Assembly (NCBI GenBank): GCA_034387635.1
Contig: JAOANU010000017.1
Span: forward strand, 248,001-312,000
From: Rhodosporidiobolus odoratus
Taxonomy: Eukaryota; Basidiomycota; Microbotryomycetes; Sporidiobolales; Sporidiobolaceae
Length of the DNA stretch: 64,000 nucleotides
Reading direction: 5' to 3'
Part shown: positions 1-9,420 of the stretch, piece by piece
Numbering within the stretch: the first letter of the stretch is position 1
Layout: every line of letters starts with the position of its first letter
Translations under genes and position numbers: made by a program
Notes under the pieces: generated by a model
Told to the model about the DNA's origin: nothing
Seen by the model: only the letters and a program-made list of their open reading frames with translations
Databases searched by the model: none

Positions 1-4
1 AGCT

Positions 5-60
5 ACCTTGACGGAAGGCTCAGCTCAATGTTGCCGGAGGTGAAGCCAACGCGAAAGAAC
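5..60. repeat. 56-bp dispersed repeat, copy 1
   Basis: This 56-bp block recurs at 9421-9476 in the same orientation with three mismatches. All three are CpG-to-TpG or CpG-to-CpA changes in this copy (positions 22, 31 and 41). The two copies bracket the whole repeat-rich island. The first four bases of the window do not match the second copy, so the left edge appears to be real, but the larger element it belongs to is not visible. Confidence 0.75.
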
Positions 61-283
61 ACCTCCTGCGACTTCAACACGTGGAAGAGATGTAATAACA
101 GGAAGCGCTCTCGCTTGAGTCTGGTCATTTATAAGGTGACAGATCTCTGCCTCTCTCTGATCGCTCCATCCATTTTGCAGCTTGAGTGGGGCGCAGATTT
201 GGTCTCGGTCATCGCCCTCATTGCAATCACAATTGGAAAGACAGATTTCATAGGGACAGCCACCATGGCGGCACTAGCCGCAT
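61..283. other. gene-free left flank
   Basis: No convincing gene. A short open frame (28-288) has no recognisable motif and is judged incidental. Confidence 0.5.
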
Positions 284-395
284 TGTAAGGGATCTCTCCC
301 TTACGACACTCTGGTGACGAAGTTGTGCTACGCTTCCGAGTTATGGCACGGGGGACTCACCGGGGTTCTACAGGGAGGGAAGGGTAGTGAGGAAG
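284..395 (+). repeat. left half of an older LTR relic
   Basis: Begins with TGTAAGG, the same first seven bases as the intact element's LTR read on its own (minus) strand. Positions 285-304 form an 8-bp stem with a 4-nt loop (GTAAGGGA / TCCCTTAC). The intact retrotransposon starts a few bases further right, and the proposed right half of the relic lies directly after it at 5724-5961. Together they look like one diverged LTR split by a nested insertion. This is inference from layout and partial similarity. Confidence 0.4.
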
Positions 396-400
396 CGTGG
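396..400. other. target-site duplication, left copy (CGTGG)
   Basis: CGTGG directly precedes the left LTR and is repeated exactly after the right LTR at 5719-5723. A 5-bp duplication is the size expected of Ty3/gypsy integrases. Confidence 0.9.
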
Positions 401-665
401 TGGAAGGTCGCCTATAACGACCAACACTCGACTCGACGCTGCAACGGTAGACAAGGGAACCAAGTGTATTGCTGGTTCGTTCTCCGGTAAGCGTGAGCGT
501 AAGGTGAGCTACAAAGAGAGTCACACACCTGGTTCGTTCTCCGGTAAGCGTGAGCGTAAGGAGAAGAACCAGAATGCGCCGTGCTCATCCTTCAACATGG
601 ATCCGTGTCTCATCTTTTCTCCTCCTATATCCTTTCCAACCTTGGGTGAGGCACTTAGCCTTACA
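401..665 (-). repeat. 3' LTR of the retrotransposon
   Basis: 265 bp, TGGAAGG at the left end and CTTACA at the right end on the plus strand. It contains an internal 33-bp direct repeat at 472-504 and 529-561. It differs from the other LTR at three positions: the C/T in GCTGCAACGG, the T/A in AAGGTGAGCT and the A/G in TTTCCAACC. It is the 3' LTR because the coding frame runs on the minus strand. Confidence 0.95.
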
Positions 666-683
666 CCCTCCCCCTCCCCTTCC
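666..683 (-). other. polypurine tract of the retrotransposon
   Basis: Eighteen consecutive pyrimidines on the plus strand, hence an A/G-only run on the coding strand, immediately next to the 3' LTR and between it and the polyprotein stop at 701. This is the expected place for the plus-strand DNA primer. Confidence 0.8.
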
Positions 684-700
684 AGCGAGAACCCTTCTCG

Positions 701-3700
701 CTAAACTTCCCCCCTCCCTTTCCTTTCCTCCCACACATCCAGCGCTTCCGTATCCTCCACGTTCGCCGCTGCTTCCCACGTATTATCCGAATCTGGATAC
801 CCTTCCCATCGTACCAGGTATTTCCGACTCCGCCCTTTCCCTTTCTCGTCCAAAATCGCCTCGACGATATACTCCTTCTCCCCCTCCACATCCATCGGTT
901 CCGGTCGAGGGGGTTCGCGGTTAGGGTGGAGAAGAGGATCGTTGATGTTGTAGACCTTGAGTTTAGAAGAGTGGAAGACGGGGTGAGAACGGTCGGAGGA
1001 AGGAAGGTCGAGGTGATAAGTTGAAGTGTCGGGGAAAGCCGCCTTGACTGTATAAGGACCGTCCCAGCGAGGAAAGAGTTTTGCCGCCCGGGTATCGCCG
1101 CCCCGCGTCTTGTACCTCGCCCTCCTGTCCGCTGAATCCACCATCACCAAGTCACCGACCTTAAACCCCTGATCCTGACCGCGTCGCTTGTTCGCCTGTT
1201 CCGCTTGTCTGACCTTAGACGCCGCGAGAGCGTCCCTGACCTCCTCAATCTTACTCTTGCGCTCCGCGATGACTTCCTCGACGGCGGGGAGAGGCGAGGG
1301 CGTGGAAAAAGAAGGGGGGAGAAGGGACGGTTTGTAACCGAGAACGACCTCGAAGGGTGACGAACCTGTAGAGACGTTCACGGCAGTATTCATCGAATAC
1401 TCAACCAAAGAGAGATAACGTACCCAGTCTTTCTGTTGACGAGAGACATACTGTCGTAAAACTTGAACCGCCGTCTTGTTGGTCCGCTCGCTTCGCCCGT
1501 CCGTCTCTGGGTGGAAGGAGGTCGACATCTGCAACTTTACACCCACTCGCTCATGGAGAGAGCGCCAAAAACGTGAAGTAAAAAGCTTGTCTCTGTCCGA
1601 GACCAAACGTTTCGGAAGACCGAACAGCGCGAACCACCCACAGTAAACTAAGTCCGCGATCTCCTTAGCGCCGTCCTTTGAACGGCACACTAAGAGACGA
1701 GAGTACCCCGTTAAACGACACGTAATTGTGAGCAACATGTCCTTCCCCTCCGACAGAGGGAGCGGGCCCACAAAATCCAAAGCCACGTCTTCGAACGGTC
1801 GAAGCGGTACCGGAAGTGCGTGAAGCAACCCGGCCCGCTTCGTGGTCCTCGCCTTGAACCGTTGACATCCGTCGCATGAAGAGACGTAACGCAAAACGTC
1901 CTTCGACATGCCAGGCCAGTAGAACGACTGCGAGAGACTCGACAGCGTCTTCCTGGGACCCAGATGTCCGAGCGCGTCATGCGCGTCATGAAGGAGAGTT
2001 TCGCGCACCTCATTGACCTTGGGCCCCACAATCCTTGCGCCTTCAAAAAGAAGGAGACCCTCGGCCCCTCGTGAGAAACCTGGAGACGACGCCAGATTCT
2101 TCAGGAGCTGTGAGCAGAAAGGGTCATCAGCGTAGCTACTGCCCAGACTCTTCACAAAGGAAGGAGAGAGAGAAAATGCTGATATCCCGTTCACCGCTAC
2201 CGCCCCTTCGTTGTCTCCGAAAGAGAAACGACTTAGAGCATCCGCTACTGCGTTCTGTGGACCAGGAATGTACGATATCTCAAAATCGTAGTCCGCCAGA
2301 ACTTCCGTCCATCGCACCTGTCTTTTCGACAGCGTCAACTGAGTCTTGAAATGTTTCAAGGTATTGTGGTCCGTAAGAACCTGAAACTTGACCCCCAACA
2401 AATCCAACCGCCAGGCCTTCATAGCCGCTACCACGCCCAAGAGCTCCTGCTCATGCGTGGGGTAGTTCTTCTCCGCGGCGATGTACTGACGCAAGTAGAA
2501 TCCGCAGGGTAAAGCTGTGCGCCAGTCCTTCCCCTGCAAGAGTACCGCGCCAATGCCGACCTTGGAAGCATCCGTCATAAGCCATATAGGCTCGTCCGAG
2601 TCCTGATCGATGGGACGAAGGACCGGCAACGAGGTGACAATCCTCTTGACCGCCTCGAAAGCCGCCCTCTCCTTGTCTCGCCATAAATGATCGATCCTCG
2701 TGAGACCCTTCCTCGTTAAGGGGGTCAACACCGCAGTATGCTCCGCCAACGACGGAATGAACTTCCTCAAGTACTGAACAACGCCAAGAAAACCGCGCAC
2801 CTGAGTCACCGTAGTAGGTGTTGTCCAGTTCTTGATCTTCTCTACCTTGGATGGATCCGCCTCAAGCCCTTCGCGAGAGATGATGTGCCCGAGGAAGTCT
2901 GTGCGAAGAGTGAACAAGTCAGTCTTCTTGCGAGAACAATAAAGTCCTGCTGCTCGTAATGCGTCAAGTACCGCCCGACAGTTCTTCTCATGCTCCTCGA
3001 GAGTCAAGGAATAAATGATGATATCGTCAACGAAGGCCTGGCAGCATACTCCGATGAGATGCCGTAATGCTTCGTTGACCCGCGCTTGATGTGTCGCAGG
3101 CGCGTTACAGAGCCCTTGAGGCATCACTGTCCATTCGAAAAGTCCCCAAGGCGTCTTGATCGCCGTCTTGGCGATATCCTCCTCAGACATTGGCGTTTGG
3201 AAGAAGGCATTAGTCATGTCTATCTTGCCCCAAACCTTCGCCAAAGCGGCGTCCCCTAGAACCACGTCGGGGACCGGAAGCGGCGTTCTATCCTTGACCG
3301 TATTCGCGTTGAGGACGCGATAGTCGTTCACCCATCGCGGATTGGCCGTCGGGTCCTTCTTCGGAATGATGAAGGCGGCGGAGGCGAAGGGTGATGTGGA
3401 GGGTCGAAGTCGGCCTGAAACAAGGTGCTCATCCAGCATCTTCTTCCAGCGCTCCCTCCACTTGCGAGGGACGTTGAAGCCGCGCATGTTGTGCGTCTTG
3501 CCCGAGTGGACGAACCTAATCTTGTGTCGAGTCGCCGTCCGCTTGAGGTAATCGAGAGTGAGGGCGGGAAGTACGTCGGGGAAGAGATCGTCGTAGTCGG
3601 CCATGACTCTCGCTGCTCTCTCCGCCATTTCCTTCTCTTCGTCCGTCCTTGCTTCTACCCGAGCAATCATCGTTTCCATCGCCGAGTCCAACATGTCGTC

Positions 3701-5236
3701 GCGTTCGGCGTCGTCCAACTCTTCCAGAGCTTCACTTTGCGTCAACGGTCCTTCGGCTTCAGCGTAGAGATCGATCGGAAGCAGGGGAGCCGGTTGAGGG
3801 TTGAGAAGTTGGACATCGTGGCCGAAAGAGATAGAGATCCGGTGTTGCCGAAGGAAGGGAGTGCCGAGAATTATACCGAACGGTTCTTCGAGCGGAGCGA
3901 CGAGGAGAGTAGTTGGTCCGGCTGACCAGCTACCATTGGCGAGTTGAAGCGGGACGCGGACGAACTCCGTGATCGTTTTTGACTCTTCTCCTCCTTCGAT
4001 TGCAAGTCGATAAGTCTTAGGTCTACTCAACTTCTGCCTCACTAACCCCAGTCTAGACGCCAGCTTATCTGCGACAAGCGAGACGAATGAACCAGAGTCA
4101 GCGAGAGCGTCCGTGAGAAGACCAGACTGTCTCGAACCGACAAGGAAGGAAAGGGGAGGAAGAACGTACGCGTCCGAATCCGAATCTTGCGCCAACGATT
4201 CCGGGAGGTCGATTTCTTCATCGTCGAAACCGTGAACTGCGGCGATGCCGACCCGGGTGGTGGTGGTCGGGGTCACGGCGAGGGTGTCCTTGGTCCATCC
4301 TGGAGGAACTGGGACGACGTGGTCGGGGGCGGGCCAGTCCGTACAACCCTCGGCTCGATGATCCACGTTGGCCTTGCGGCACCGGAAGCATCCCTGATTA
4401 GCCGAGAGCCAGTCCTTCTCCAACTCCGTGAGCTTGTTAGGGCGAGTCCGACCGCCTCCATTCTTCGCCGCGGGATTGTCCGTCGTCGTCACGTTGCTGG
4501 ACGCTGTTCTAGCTGACGAGGAACGAGCCGAGACGGATGGGGTACGAGAAGAAGAGGGAAGGGAGAGTGCCACCGTCTTCTTGCTGAGGGACCGTAGTTG
4601 AGCCGCATTGGAACGACGGCGAGCGGCGATCTTGCTCCATTCGTCGCGCGCCTCTCGATCGAAGGCGAGATAGTCGAGGAGGGGAGGATAAACGATGGCC
4701 GTAGTGGAGACTGCGAGTCGTTCCATATCGTCGCGATGTAAACCTGAGTTCTTGAGTGCCGACCCTTGACGTAGAACCGAGGCTAATTCGCCGTCCATTC
4801 CGTAGAGTAGCGACTCGACGAAGTCGCGCGTGGGGAGGATCTTCTCCGTTAACGAGAGGTGTTCGGCGCGCATGTCCTCCAACCAATCCTCGAAATCCCG
4901 TTCCCCTTGCTTCGCCGTACGAATCCGTCCACGAGCTTCCCAGATGTAATTGCGGGGAAGAACGCGCTTCTGAAGCTCGAGGAGGAAGGTATCGTACGTC
5001 TTCGCCTCGTGCTCCTCCGCCGCCGAAAGGTACCACTGGTAAAGGTCTTGGAAAGACGCTAAACCCGCACCCACGTAGGCGATCTTGTCCTCATCCTCGG
5101 AAATCTTCTTGGAACGAAAGAAGAGGCGGGCCGCACGGGTGAAGGCGGTGAGACCGGCGGGAGAATCGTCGAGGAGAAGGGGAGCCTTGCCAGGTTGGTA
5201 CAGTGTCGAAGTGGTGGAGGAGAGAAGGGTGACCAT
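701..5236 (-). CDS. Gag-Pol polyprotein with C-terminal chromodomain
   Basis: A single 1511-residue frame that would supply all retrotransposition functions. Gag-like N-terminus (about 1-260) is followed by a zinc knuckle variant near 281-296 (C-x2-C-x6-H-x4-C, one residue longer than the usual CX2CX4HX4C class). An aspartic protease DSG lies near 377. Reverse transcriptase carries FVDD near 735, RNase H has the DAS motif near 888, and the integrase has an HHCC zinc finger (about 1080-1130) and a D,D,E triad near 1153, 1213 and 1250. A chromodomain with KYLVRWEGYPDSDNTWE occupies about 1460-1505; in related elements it guides integration to particular chromatin. No stop or frameshift is seen. 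Gag and Pol share one frame, as in Tf1, so no frameshift signal is needed. The ATG at 5236 is the first in frame after the leader. Confidence 0.95.
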   Translation of the reverse strand: MVTLLSSTTSTLYQPGKAPLLLDDSPAGLTAFTRAARLFFRSKKISEDEDKIAYVGAGLASFQDLYQWYLSAAEEHEAKTYDTFLLELQKRVLPRNYIWEARGRIRTAKQGERDFEDWLEDMRAEHLSLTEKILPTRDFVESLLYGMDGELASVLRQGSALKNSGLHRDDMERLAVSTTAIVYPPLLDYLAFDREARDEWSKIAARRRSNAAQLRSLSKKTVALSLPSSSRTPSVSARSSSARTASSNVTTTDNPAAKNGGGRTRPNKLTELEKDWLSANQGCFRCRKANVDHRAEGCTDWPAPDHVVPVPPGWTKDTLAVTPTTTTRVGIAAVHGFDDEEIDLPESLAQDSDSDAYVLPPLSFLVGSRQSGLLTDALADSGSFVSLVADKLASRLGLVRQKLSRPKTYRLAIEGGEESKTITEFVRVPLQLANGSWSAGPTTLLVAPLEEPFGIILGTPFLRQHRISISFGHDVQLLNPQPAPLLPIDLYAEAEGPLTQSEALEELDDAERDDMLDSAMETMIARVEARTDEEKEMAERAARVMADYDDLFPDVLPALTLDYLKRTATRHKIRFVHSGKTHNMRGFNVPRKWRERWKKMLDEHLVSGRLRPSTSPFASAAFIIPKKDPTANPRWVNDYRVLNANTVKDRTPLPVPDVVLGDAALAKVWGKIDMTNAFFQTPMSEEDIAKTAIKTPWGLFEWTVMPQGLCNAPATHQARVNEALRHLIGVCCQAFVDDIIIYSLTLEEHEKNCRAVLDALRAAGLYCSRKKTDLFTLRTDFLGHIISREGLEADPSKVEKIKNWTTPTTVTQVRGFLGVVQYLRKFIPSLAEHTAVLTPLTRKGLTRIDHLWRDKERAAFEAVKRIVTSLPVLRPIDQDSDEPIWLMTDASKVGIGAVLLQGKDWRTALPCGFYLRQYIAAEKNYPTHEQELLGVVAAMKAWRLDLLGVKFQVLTDHNTLKHFKTQLTLSKRQVRWTEVLADYDFEISYIPGPQNAVADALSRFSFGDNEGAVAVNGISAFSLSPSFVKSLGSSYADDPFCSQLLKNLASSPGFSRGAEGLLLFEGARIVGPKVNEVRETLLHDAHDALGHLGPRKTLSSLSQSFYWPGMSKDVLRYVSSCDGCQRFKARTTKRAGLLHALPVPLRPFEDVALDFVGPLPLSEGKDMLLTITCRLTGYSRLLVCRSKDGAKEIADLVYCGWFALFGLPKRLVSDRDKLFTSRFWRSLHERVGVKLQMSTSFHPETDGRSERTNKTAVQVLRQYVSRQQKDWVRYLSLVEYSMNTAVNVSTGSSPFEVVLGYKPSLLPPSFSTPSPLPAVEEVIAERKSKIEEVRDALAASKVRQAEQANKRRGQDQGFKVGDLVMVDSADRRARYKTRGGDTRAAKLFPRWDGPYTVKAAFPDTSTYHLDLPSSDRSHPVFHSSKLKVYNINDPLLHPNREPPRPEPMDVEGEKEYIVEAILDEKGKGRSRKYLVRWEGYPDSDNTWEAAANVEDTEALDVWEERKGRGEV

Positions 5237-5453
5237 GTTGATACGCTTCCGTGACCGTGAGGTTAAGAGATCTTCGGGCTCGGAGGAAGAAGAGGCGGCT
5301 GCGTCGTCTTCGTCGGAGGGAGAGAGATCGGAGTTGAGTGAACTAGGTTGTCGCCGACGCTCGTTGATGTAGACAGAGGGGTCGGGGAGGGTGTAGCCCA
5401 GTCGTCTGGTGGCCGTACGAGTCCGCTAGCCAGCTTGAAGCCTTGTCAAAAAG
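5237..5453 (-). other. 5' leader and probable primer-binding region of the retrotransposon
   Basis: 217 nt between the 5' LTR and the polyprotein start. The coding strand directly after the 5' LTR reads CTTTTTGACAAGGC. No tRNA match was recognised by eye; chromoviruses of the Tf1 type self-prime, so a tRNA match need not exist. Confidence 0.5.
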
Positions 5454-5718
5454 TGGAAGGTCGCCTATAACGACCAACACTCGACTCGACGCTGTAACGG
5501 TAGACAAGGGAACCAAGTGTATTGCTGGTTCGTTCTCCGGTAAGCGTGAGCGTAAGGAGAGCTACAAAGAGAGTCACACACCTGGTTCGTTCTCCGGTAA
5601 GCGTGAGCGTAAGGAGAAGAACCAGAATGCGCCGTGCTCATCCTTCAACATGGATCCGTGTCTCATCTTTTCTCCTCCTATATCCTTTCCGACCTTGGGT
5701 GAGGCACTTAGCCTTACA
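5454..5718 (-). repeat. 5' LTR of the retrotransposon
   Basis: 265 bp, same ends and internal 33-bp duplication as the 401-665 copy, with three substitutions between them. It lies upstream of the polyprotein on the minus strand and should hold the element's promoter. Confidence 0.95.
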
Positions 5719-5723
5719 CGTGG
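5719..5723. other. target-site duplication, right copy (CGTGG)
   Basis: Exact copy of 396-400. Confidence 0.9.
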
Positions 5724-5961
5724 ATGTTGAGTGACGCGAGGACGGGACTTGAGCGCGAACCTGGCTTGGCTTTCTTCTTTACGCTCTCGCTGAGTTAGAT
5801 TGCCTGCCAGGTACGTAGCCGTTTCTCTAGAGTTCTGTAGACGCTCTCGCTGAGTTAGATTGCCTGCCAGACACATCATTGGCCTTTCAATCCCTCTGCT
5901 ACGAGCGAGTGAGGCGACAGCACGTTGCCTTTCACGCATTCCTTGTACGCCAACCTTCTCA
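5724..5961 (+). repeat. right half of an older LTR relic with a 30-bp direct repeat
   Basis: An exact 30-bp sequence occurs at 5781-5810 and again at 5841-5870, period 60. Read on the plus strand it resembles the 33-bp unit duplicated with period 57 inside the intact LTR read on its minus strand: both have TTACGCTC(A/T)CGCT and end in CCAG. The stretch near 5946-5961 (ACGCCAACCTTCTCA) resembles the intact LTR's terminal GGCGACCTTCCA. With 284-395 it forms a plausible split LTR in plus orientation. No flanking target duplication was found for the relic. Confidence 0.45.
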
Positions 5962-8060
5962 CTCTATTCGCGCTGCGCGCTACTGATATTAGCTCTATGT
6001 CTCATAGTGTTCTGTCGCGCTCAAGCATATCAGCAAGACCCTGAAGAAGAAGCGCCTTGATGGCAAGCAGTATTGGCAACAGGTCAATTCTGAGATGGCC
6101 AAGGTCAATCTTGAAGTACCGAGGCGCTTGAAAGCGTCTGACACAGAATTGGGCGCTCGGTTTGATGTTGTCTCATACGCTGATGATTCTTCCGTTGCCT
6201 TTGTCTTGGCAATGCGCTAGTTACTGATCCTTCGCTTCCACTTGACAGCTATGTCACTGGAAAACACCTTGATCCCGATACTGCGAGGTACCCTCTCGAT
6301 GAAGGGGACCCTTGGGGTCTCAAGGCATACCTTCCTCCTGGTGCAAAGGAGATTCTGCGTATTGCGAAAGAAAAAAACGCCAAGCGGGTCTTACTAAGCT
6401 GCGTCTGTCCTTCGTGTTTTCGATCTGTCCTGTATACGATGAGTTGCTGGAACTCAGTCCCATGGTTGACGGTTTTTTTCTCCTTTAGAGAATGCCTTCC
6501 TGGTCAACGGGGCCCAGACGGGGACGGGGGCTGTTGACCCGGAGAATTGCTGCAAAATCGGAAATACCCGCTGAACACATGAGGTCGAAAGAGGTGTCAG
6601 CGGCTTCTGTAGACACACGAGAGTCTCCAGCACACCTCCAGAACTTGATATGTCTTCTTCAGTACAATTGGAGCCTGCTACTTAGCTTGGGTTTCACCAG
6701 AGCCCACTCGCAAGCCAAAAGCAAGCCGGTAATTACGTGACCTTCTCAATCGAGAGAAAGCCGTACACAATGCCTGTGCAGGTGTTCTACTGATTGGAGG
6801 CTGTATACCACAGCGTCTTCAGTAGACTGAGGCGTCTGCAAACCCCACATGCCTTTGGCATGGAAAGGTCTGCAGAAGGGGAGAGGAGGTCTCCCCATTG
6901 TACTCCTGGCTCTTGTAATTCCCGGTCAATCCAGTCGGCCTCTACTGCGTCTCGCAAGCGATTCTTTGCTTCCTGTTTGTCTGGTTTGGAGGTATGAACC
7001 AGGTGGGGCAATTTTATCCTGTGTTTCACCCTTTTCTCCCGTGTTGCCCGTCTTGACGCTGTTTTCACCGTTTCGATGGGGATGACGGAGTCCCGGTCCC
7101 CGTTGAGATCCTGTTGGCTGAAACAAGGGCACCTGCCCCGGTGTCACCGTGCGCCGGGATTGACGGGCACGGGAAGGCATTCTCTATTCCCCTTGCTTCT
7201 TTCCTGACCTTCTTGCCCCGCTAACCCCACCAACCCCGACTGATGACACTGAAGAGCTGTCATTCAGTCCCTGCCCCATGTGGGCTCAAATCCGTTGAGT
7301 CTCTCCTTCCTCATCTCTTGTCCTCGTGATCAGACTGCAAGAGGCATTTTGAGCTGACCGACGCTGACCTGATCTACCGTGTGTGATAATTTTTGCTTCC
7401 CTTGACATCATCGATTTCACAGATTGGAGTAACCAGTTCCGCCACTTTGTCACTATCGATACCGAACAAGTGCAGTAAGTCACAATTATGACCTTCTCAA
7501 GCCCCCTTCTTCCCTCTTCAAATCTCTCGACGCCGCTTCTATGTCTTACTTGCTTCTCACAAGCTGTCTATAGTCTTTGTGGCAGTAGCTGCTGCACCTA
7601 ATGAAGTCTACTCTTGTTGCAAAATCGGTCTGATTCTCCGCTTCCGCTTCAGAATCGTGCCATGTATAACAGCTGCAAGCCACTCACGATGCACTCGACA
7701 AGCTGGCCGCGGCGGCTTGACTAGCATGTGACCAGCTGATCTTGTCTGACTAGGCCATCCTGGTCATAAGGGCACCCCAGCTGGCCTCAGCTGGATAGCT
7801 TGAAGTTTCAGACAGGCCCAGCCTGGCTTGCCCCTATGACTATCCTGTTGCCAGCTGGCACCGCCAGGCTTGCTCTAACTGTTCTGGGTCTGCCTGTGAA
7901 TAACGTACCTAGTCCATCTCAGACCGACGACCTATGTACATACCATGGTCAAGCCAGTCAGGAACCGAACTACTCTGGTCAATAGCTCGAAAATCGGCTG
8001 TAGGCCTGGGACGGCTTCGATCCGCGGAATCGCACGGCGAAGCTGCAGCGGACCGACTTC
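5962..8060. other. gene-poor decayed region
   Basis: About 2.1 kb without a convincing intact gene. 6015-6220 reads as protein-like sequence on the plus strand (KKKRLDGKQYWQQVNSEMA) until a stop, and 6247-6400 reads on as a second protein-like stretch (DSYVTGKHLDPDTARYPLDE). This looks like a broken coding relic of an unrecognised gene or transposon. 6884-6902 is a small hairpin (GGGGAGA / TCTCCCC). 7700-7870 is rich in CAGCTGG and CCAGC motifs with a partial inverted repeat (GTCATAAGGGCA / TGCCCCTATGAC). The 12-mer TGACCTTCTCAA occurs at 6738 and 7489. Confidence 0.45.
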
Positions 8061-8147
8061 TTGAGCGGTTCAATGGCGCTTCCCCTCGGATGTTCCCCTC
8101 TTCCGTCTCTGCACTCATCCCTCGTCGACTACCCGCCCTTGCTTCTC

Positions 8148-9119
8148 ATGACAACGGCATCCAACGTCGTACATACAAACGCAGCTTCCAAGGCAGTGGA
8201 TCTTGCACTGGCCAAACTGAGCGCCTCTAAGCTCGAACTCTCCAACAACAGCGCCTTTGCCCAGGAATTGGCCGAGCGGAAGGACGCAACTCGGCGCTAT
8301 CTCGCCACTCATTGGAAAGACTACAGCAAGGAGAAACGGGAGCAGATTGCCACAGTTCTGCAGATCCAGATCGACTATATGCACTTTATTAAAGGAGTTA
8401 TGAAGCCCAAGATCAACTATAGCTACCTGCTCGATATCGTGGTAAGGCCCTGCCCCTCCGAATTCATCAAATGTGTTCACACTGAGCATTGATCATCCAC
8501 CATATGTGCCCCACAGCCCGAGGGTTCACTCGTCGTCGCCTTCACGACGTATCTTTGGGCTTTCTGCGACACCAGCGACACCAGATACAAGGCGGCCGTC
8601 CGTCGCATAAAAGAGCTTATGGCAAGGATGACGACAGAATGGCGCCATCGTTCGGGCGATCAGCCATTCATTGTCGAAAGGGTTTACAGTCGAGGCCAGG
8701 CATTGAGCGAATCATGGGCCGACGGCTCCCCGCCGAAACAGCTACTGGATAGAATTGTAAGTATGTGTGGTATCCCTTTTCGGGTCATGACTGATAGCTT
8801 GCCCGTGGCCCTTCACAGCCGACCGCCGAGAGCCTCATCCCGGAGCTGACCCCGGGTCGGGCAAGTCGCGCCTTTCCGCACGTTCCTACTGCCTTGCTGT
8901 AACTGACAGATGTCGTACTTCCGCAGCATTTCGACCCCATTACCGGGAAGACGACCGAAAGGACGATGGTACGCAGCAGTACTGCTTCCGCCAGATGACA
9001 AACGCTCGCTGATGTTCATAACTGCGCCTATCGTTCAGCGTTCCCTCACACATATCGGGTACAGGTCGGCGCTTCACCACGGTACGACCAAGGAGAGGTG
9101 GCAAGCGCAGAGGTGGTAG
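8148..9119 (+). CDS. orphan protein A (paralogue of B), five exons
   Basis: Function unknown; no known family recognised. Exons 8148-8441, 8517-8756, 8819-8860, 8927-8968 and 9039-9119, all joined in phase 0, give 232 residues. Gene B (18066-19441, minus) matches it exon by exon: the (Y)(L/F)ATxW segment in exon 1, GxLVVAF at the start of exon 2, ELTPG in exon 3, (H/N)(F/Y)DP in exon 4 and SLTHIG(Y/H)RSALHH in the 81-nt last exon. The intron after exon 3 has a GC donor (CGG|GCAAGT) where B has GTGAGG. Exons equivalent to the first two of B (104 residues) were not found upstream, so A may be 5'-truncated. An in-frame ATG at 8061 is an alternative start. It lies at the edge of transposon-rich DNA; expression is unknown. 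Confidence 0.65.
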
Positions 9120-9420
9120 TTGCACATACGAGGGGGATCCGAGTAGATAGAGCTTGGAGGTTGTAATTGTACTTGGGAAGGCTGAAAGGAAGTCATCGGG
9201 GATCCTCCAGGCTTCAGCAGTGCGAGGACGCGACAGTCTCTCCACATGTATGCATCACACTGAATACCTTGTGAGGTAGTTCATGGCAGACGGTGCGGAA
9301 TGGAAGCGTGAGCAAGCCACAGCAGCAGTTGCCGATGAGGACGACGACAGTGATCATAGATCAAATGGGCTGCAACGGTCGTAGCGTACCAAATCGAGCG
9401 GCAATGCGAGCGAGTCGACC
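9120..9420. other. intergenic, nothing recognised
   Basis: Separates orphan gene A from the second 56-bp repeat. No gene, RNA or repeat recognised. Confidence 0.5.

Larger units (their letters stand above)
401..5718 (-). mobile_element. complete Ty3/gypsy chromodomain LTR retrotransposon
   Basis: A full-length element of 5.3 kb on the minus strand. It has two 265-bp LTRs (401-665 and 5454-5718) with TG...CA ends, an exact 5-bp target duplication, a polypurine tract beside the 3' LTR (666-683) and a single uninterrupted Gag-Pol frame ending in a chromodomain. The LTRs differ at only about three positions (roughly 99% identical), so insertion is recent. Domain order (Gag, protease, RT, RNase H, integrase, chromodomain) places it with the chromoviruses (Tf1/sushi-like). 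The intact frame and near-identical LTRs suggest it could still be active, but that is not shown. It sits inside an older LTR relic. Confidence 0.95.
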
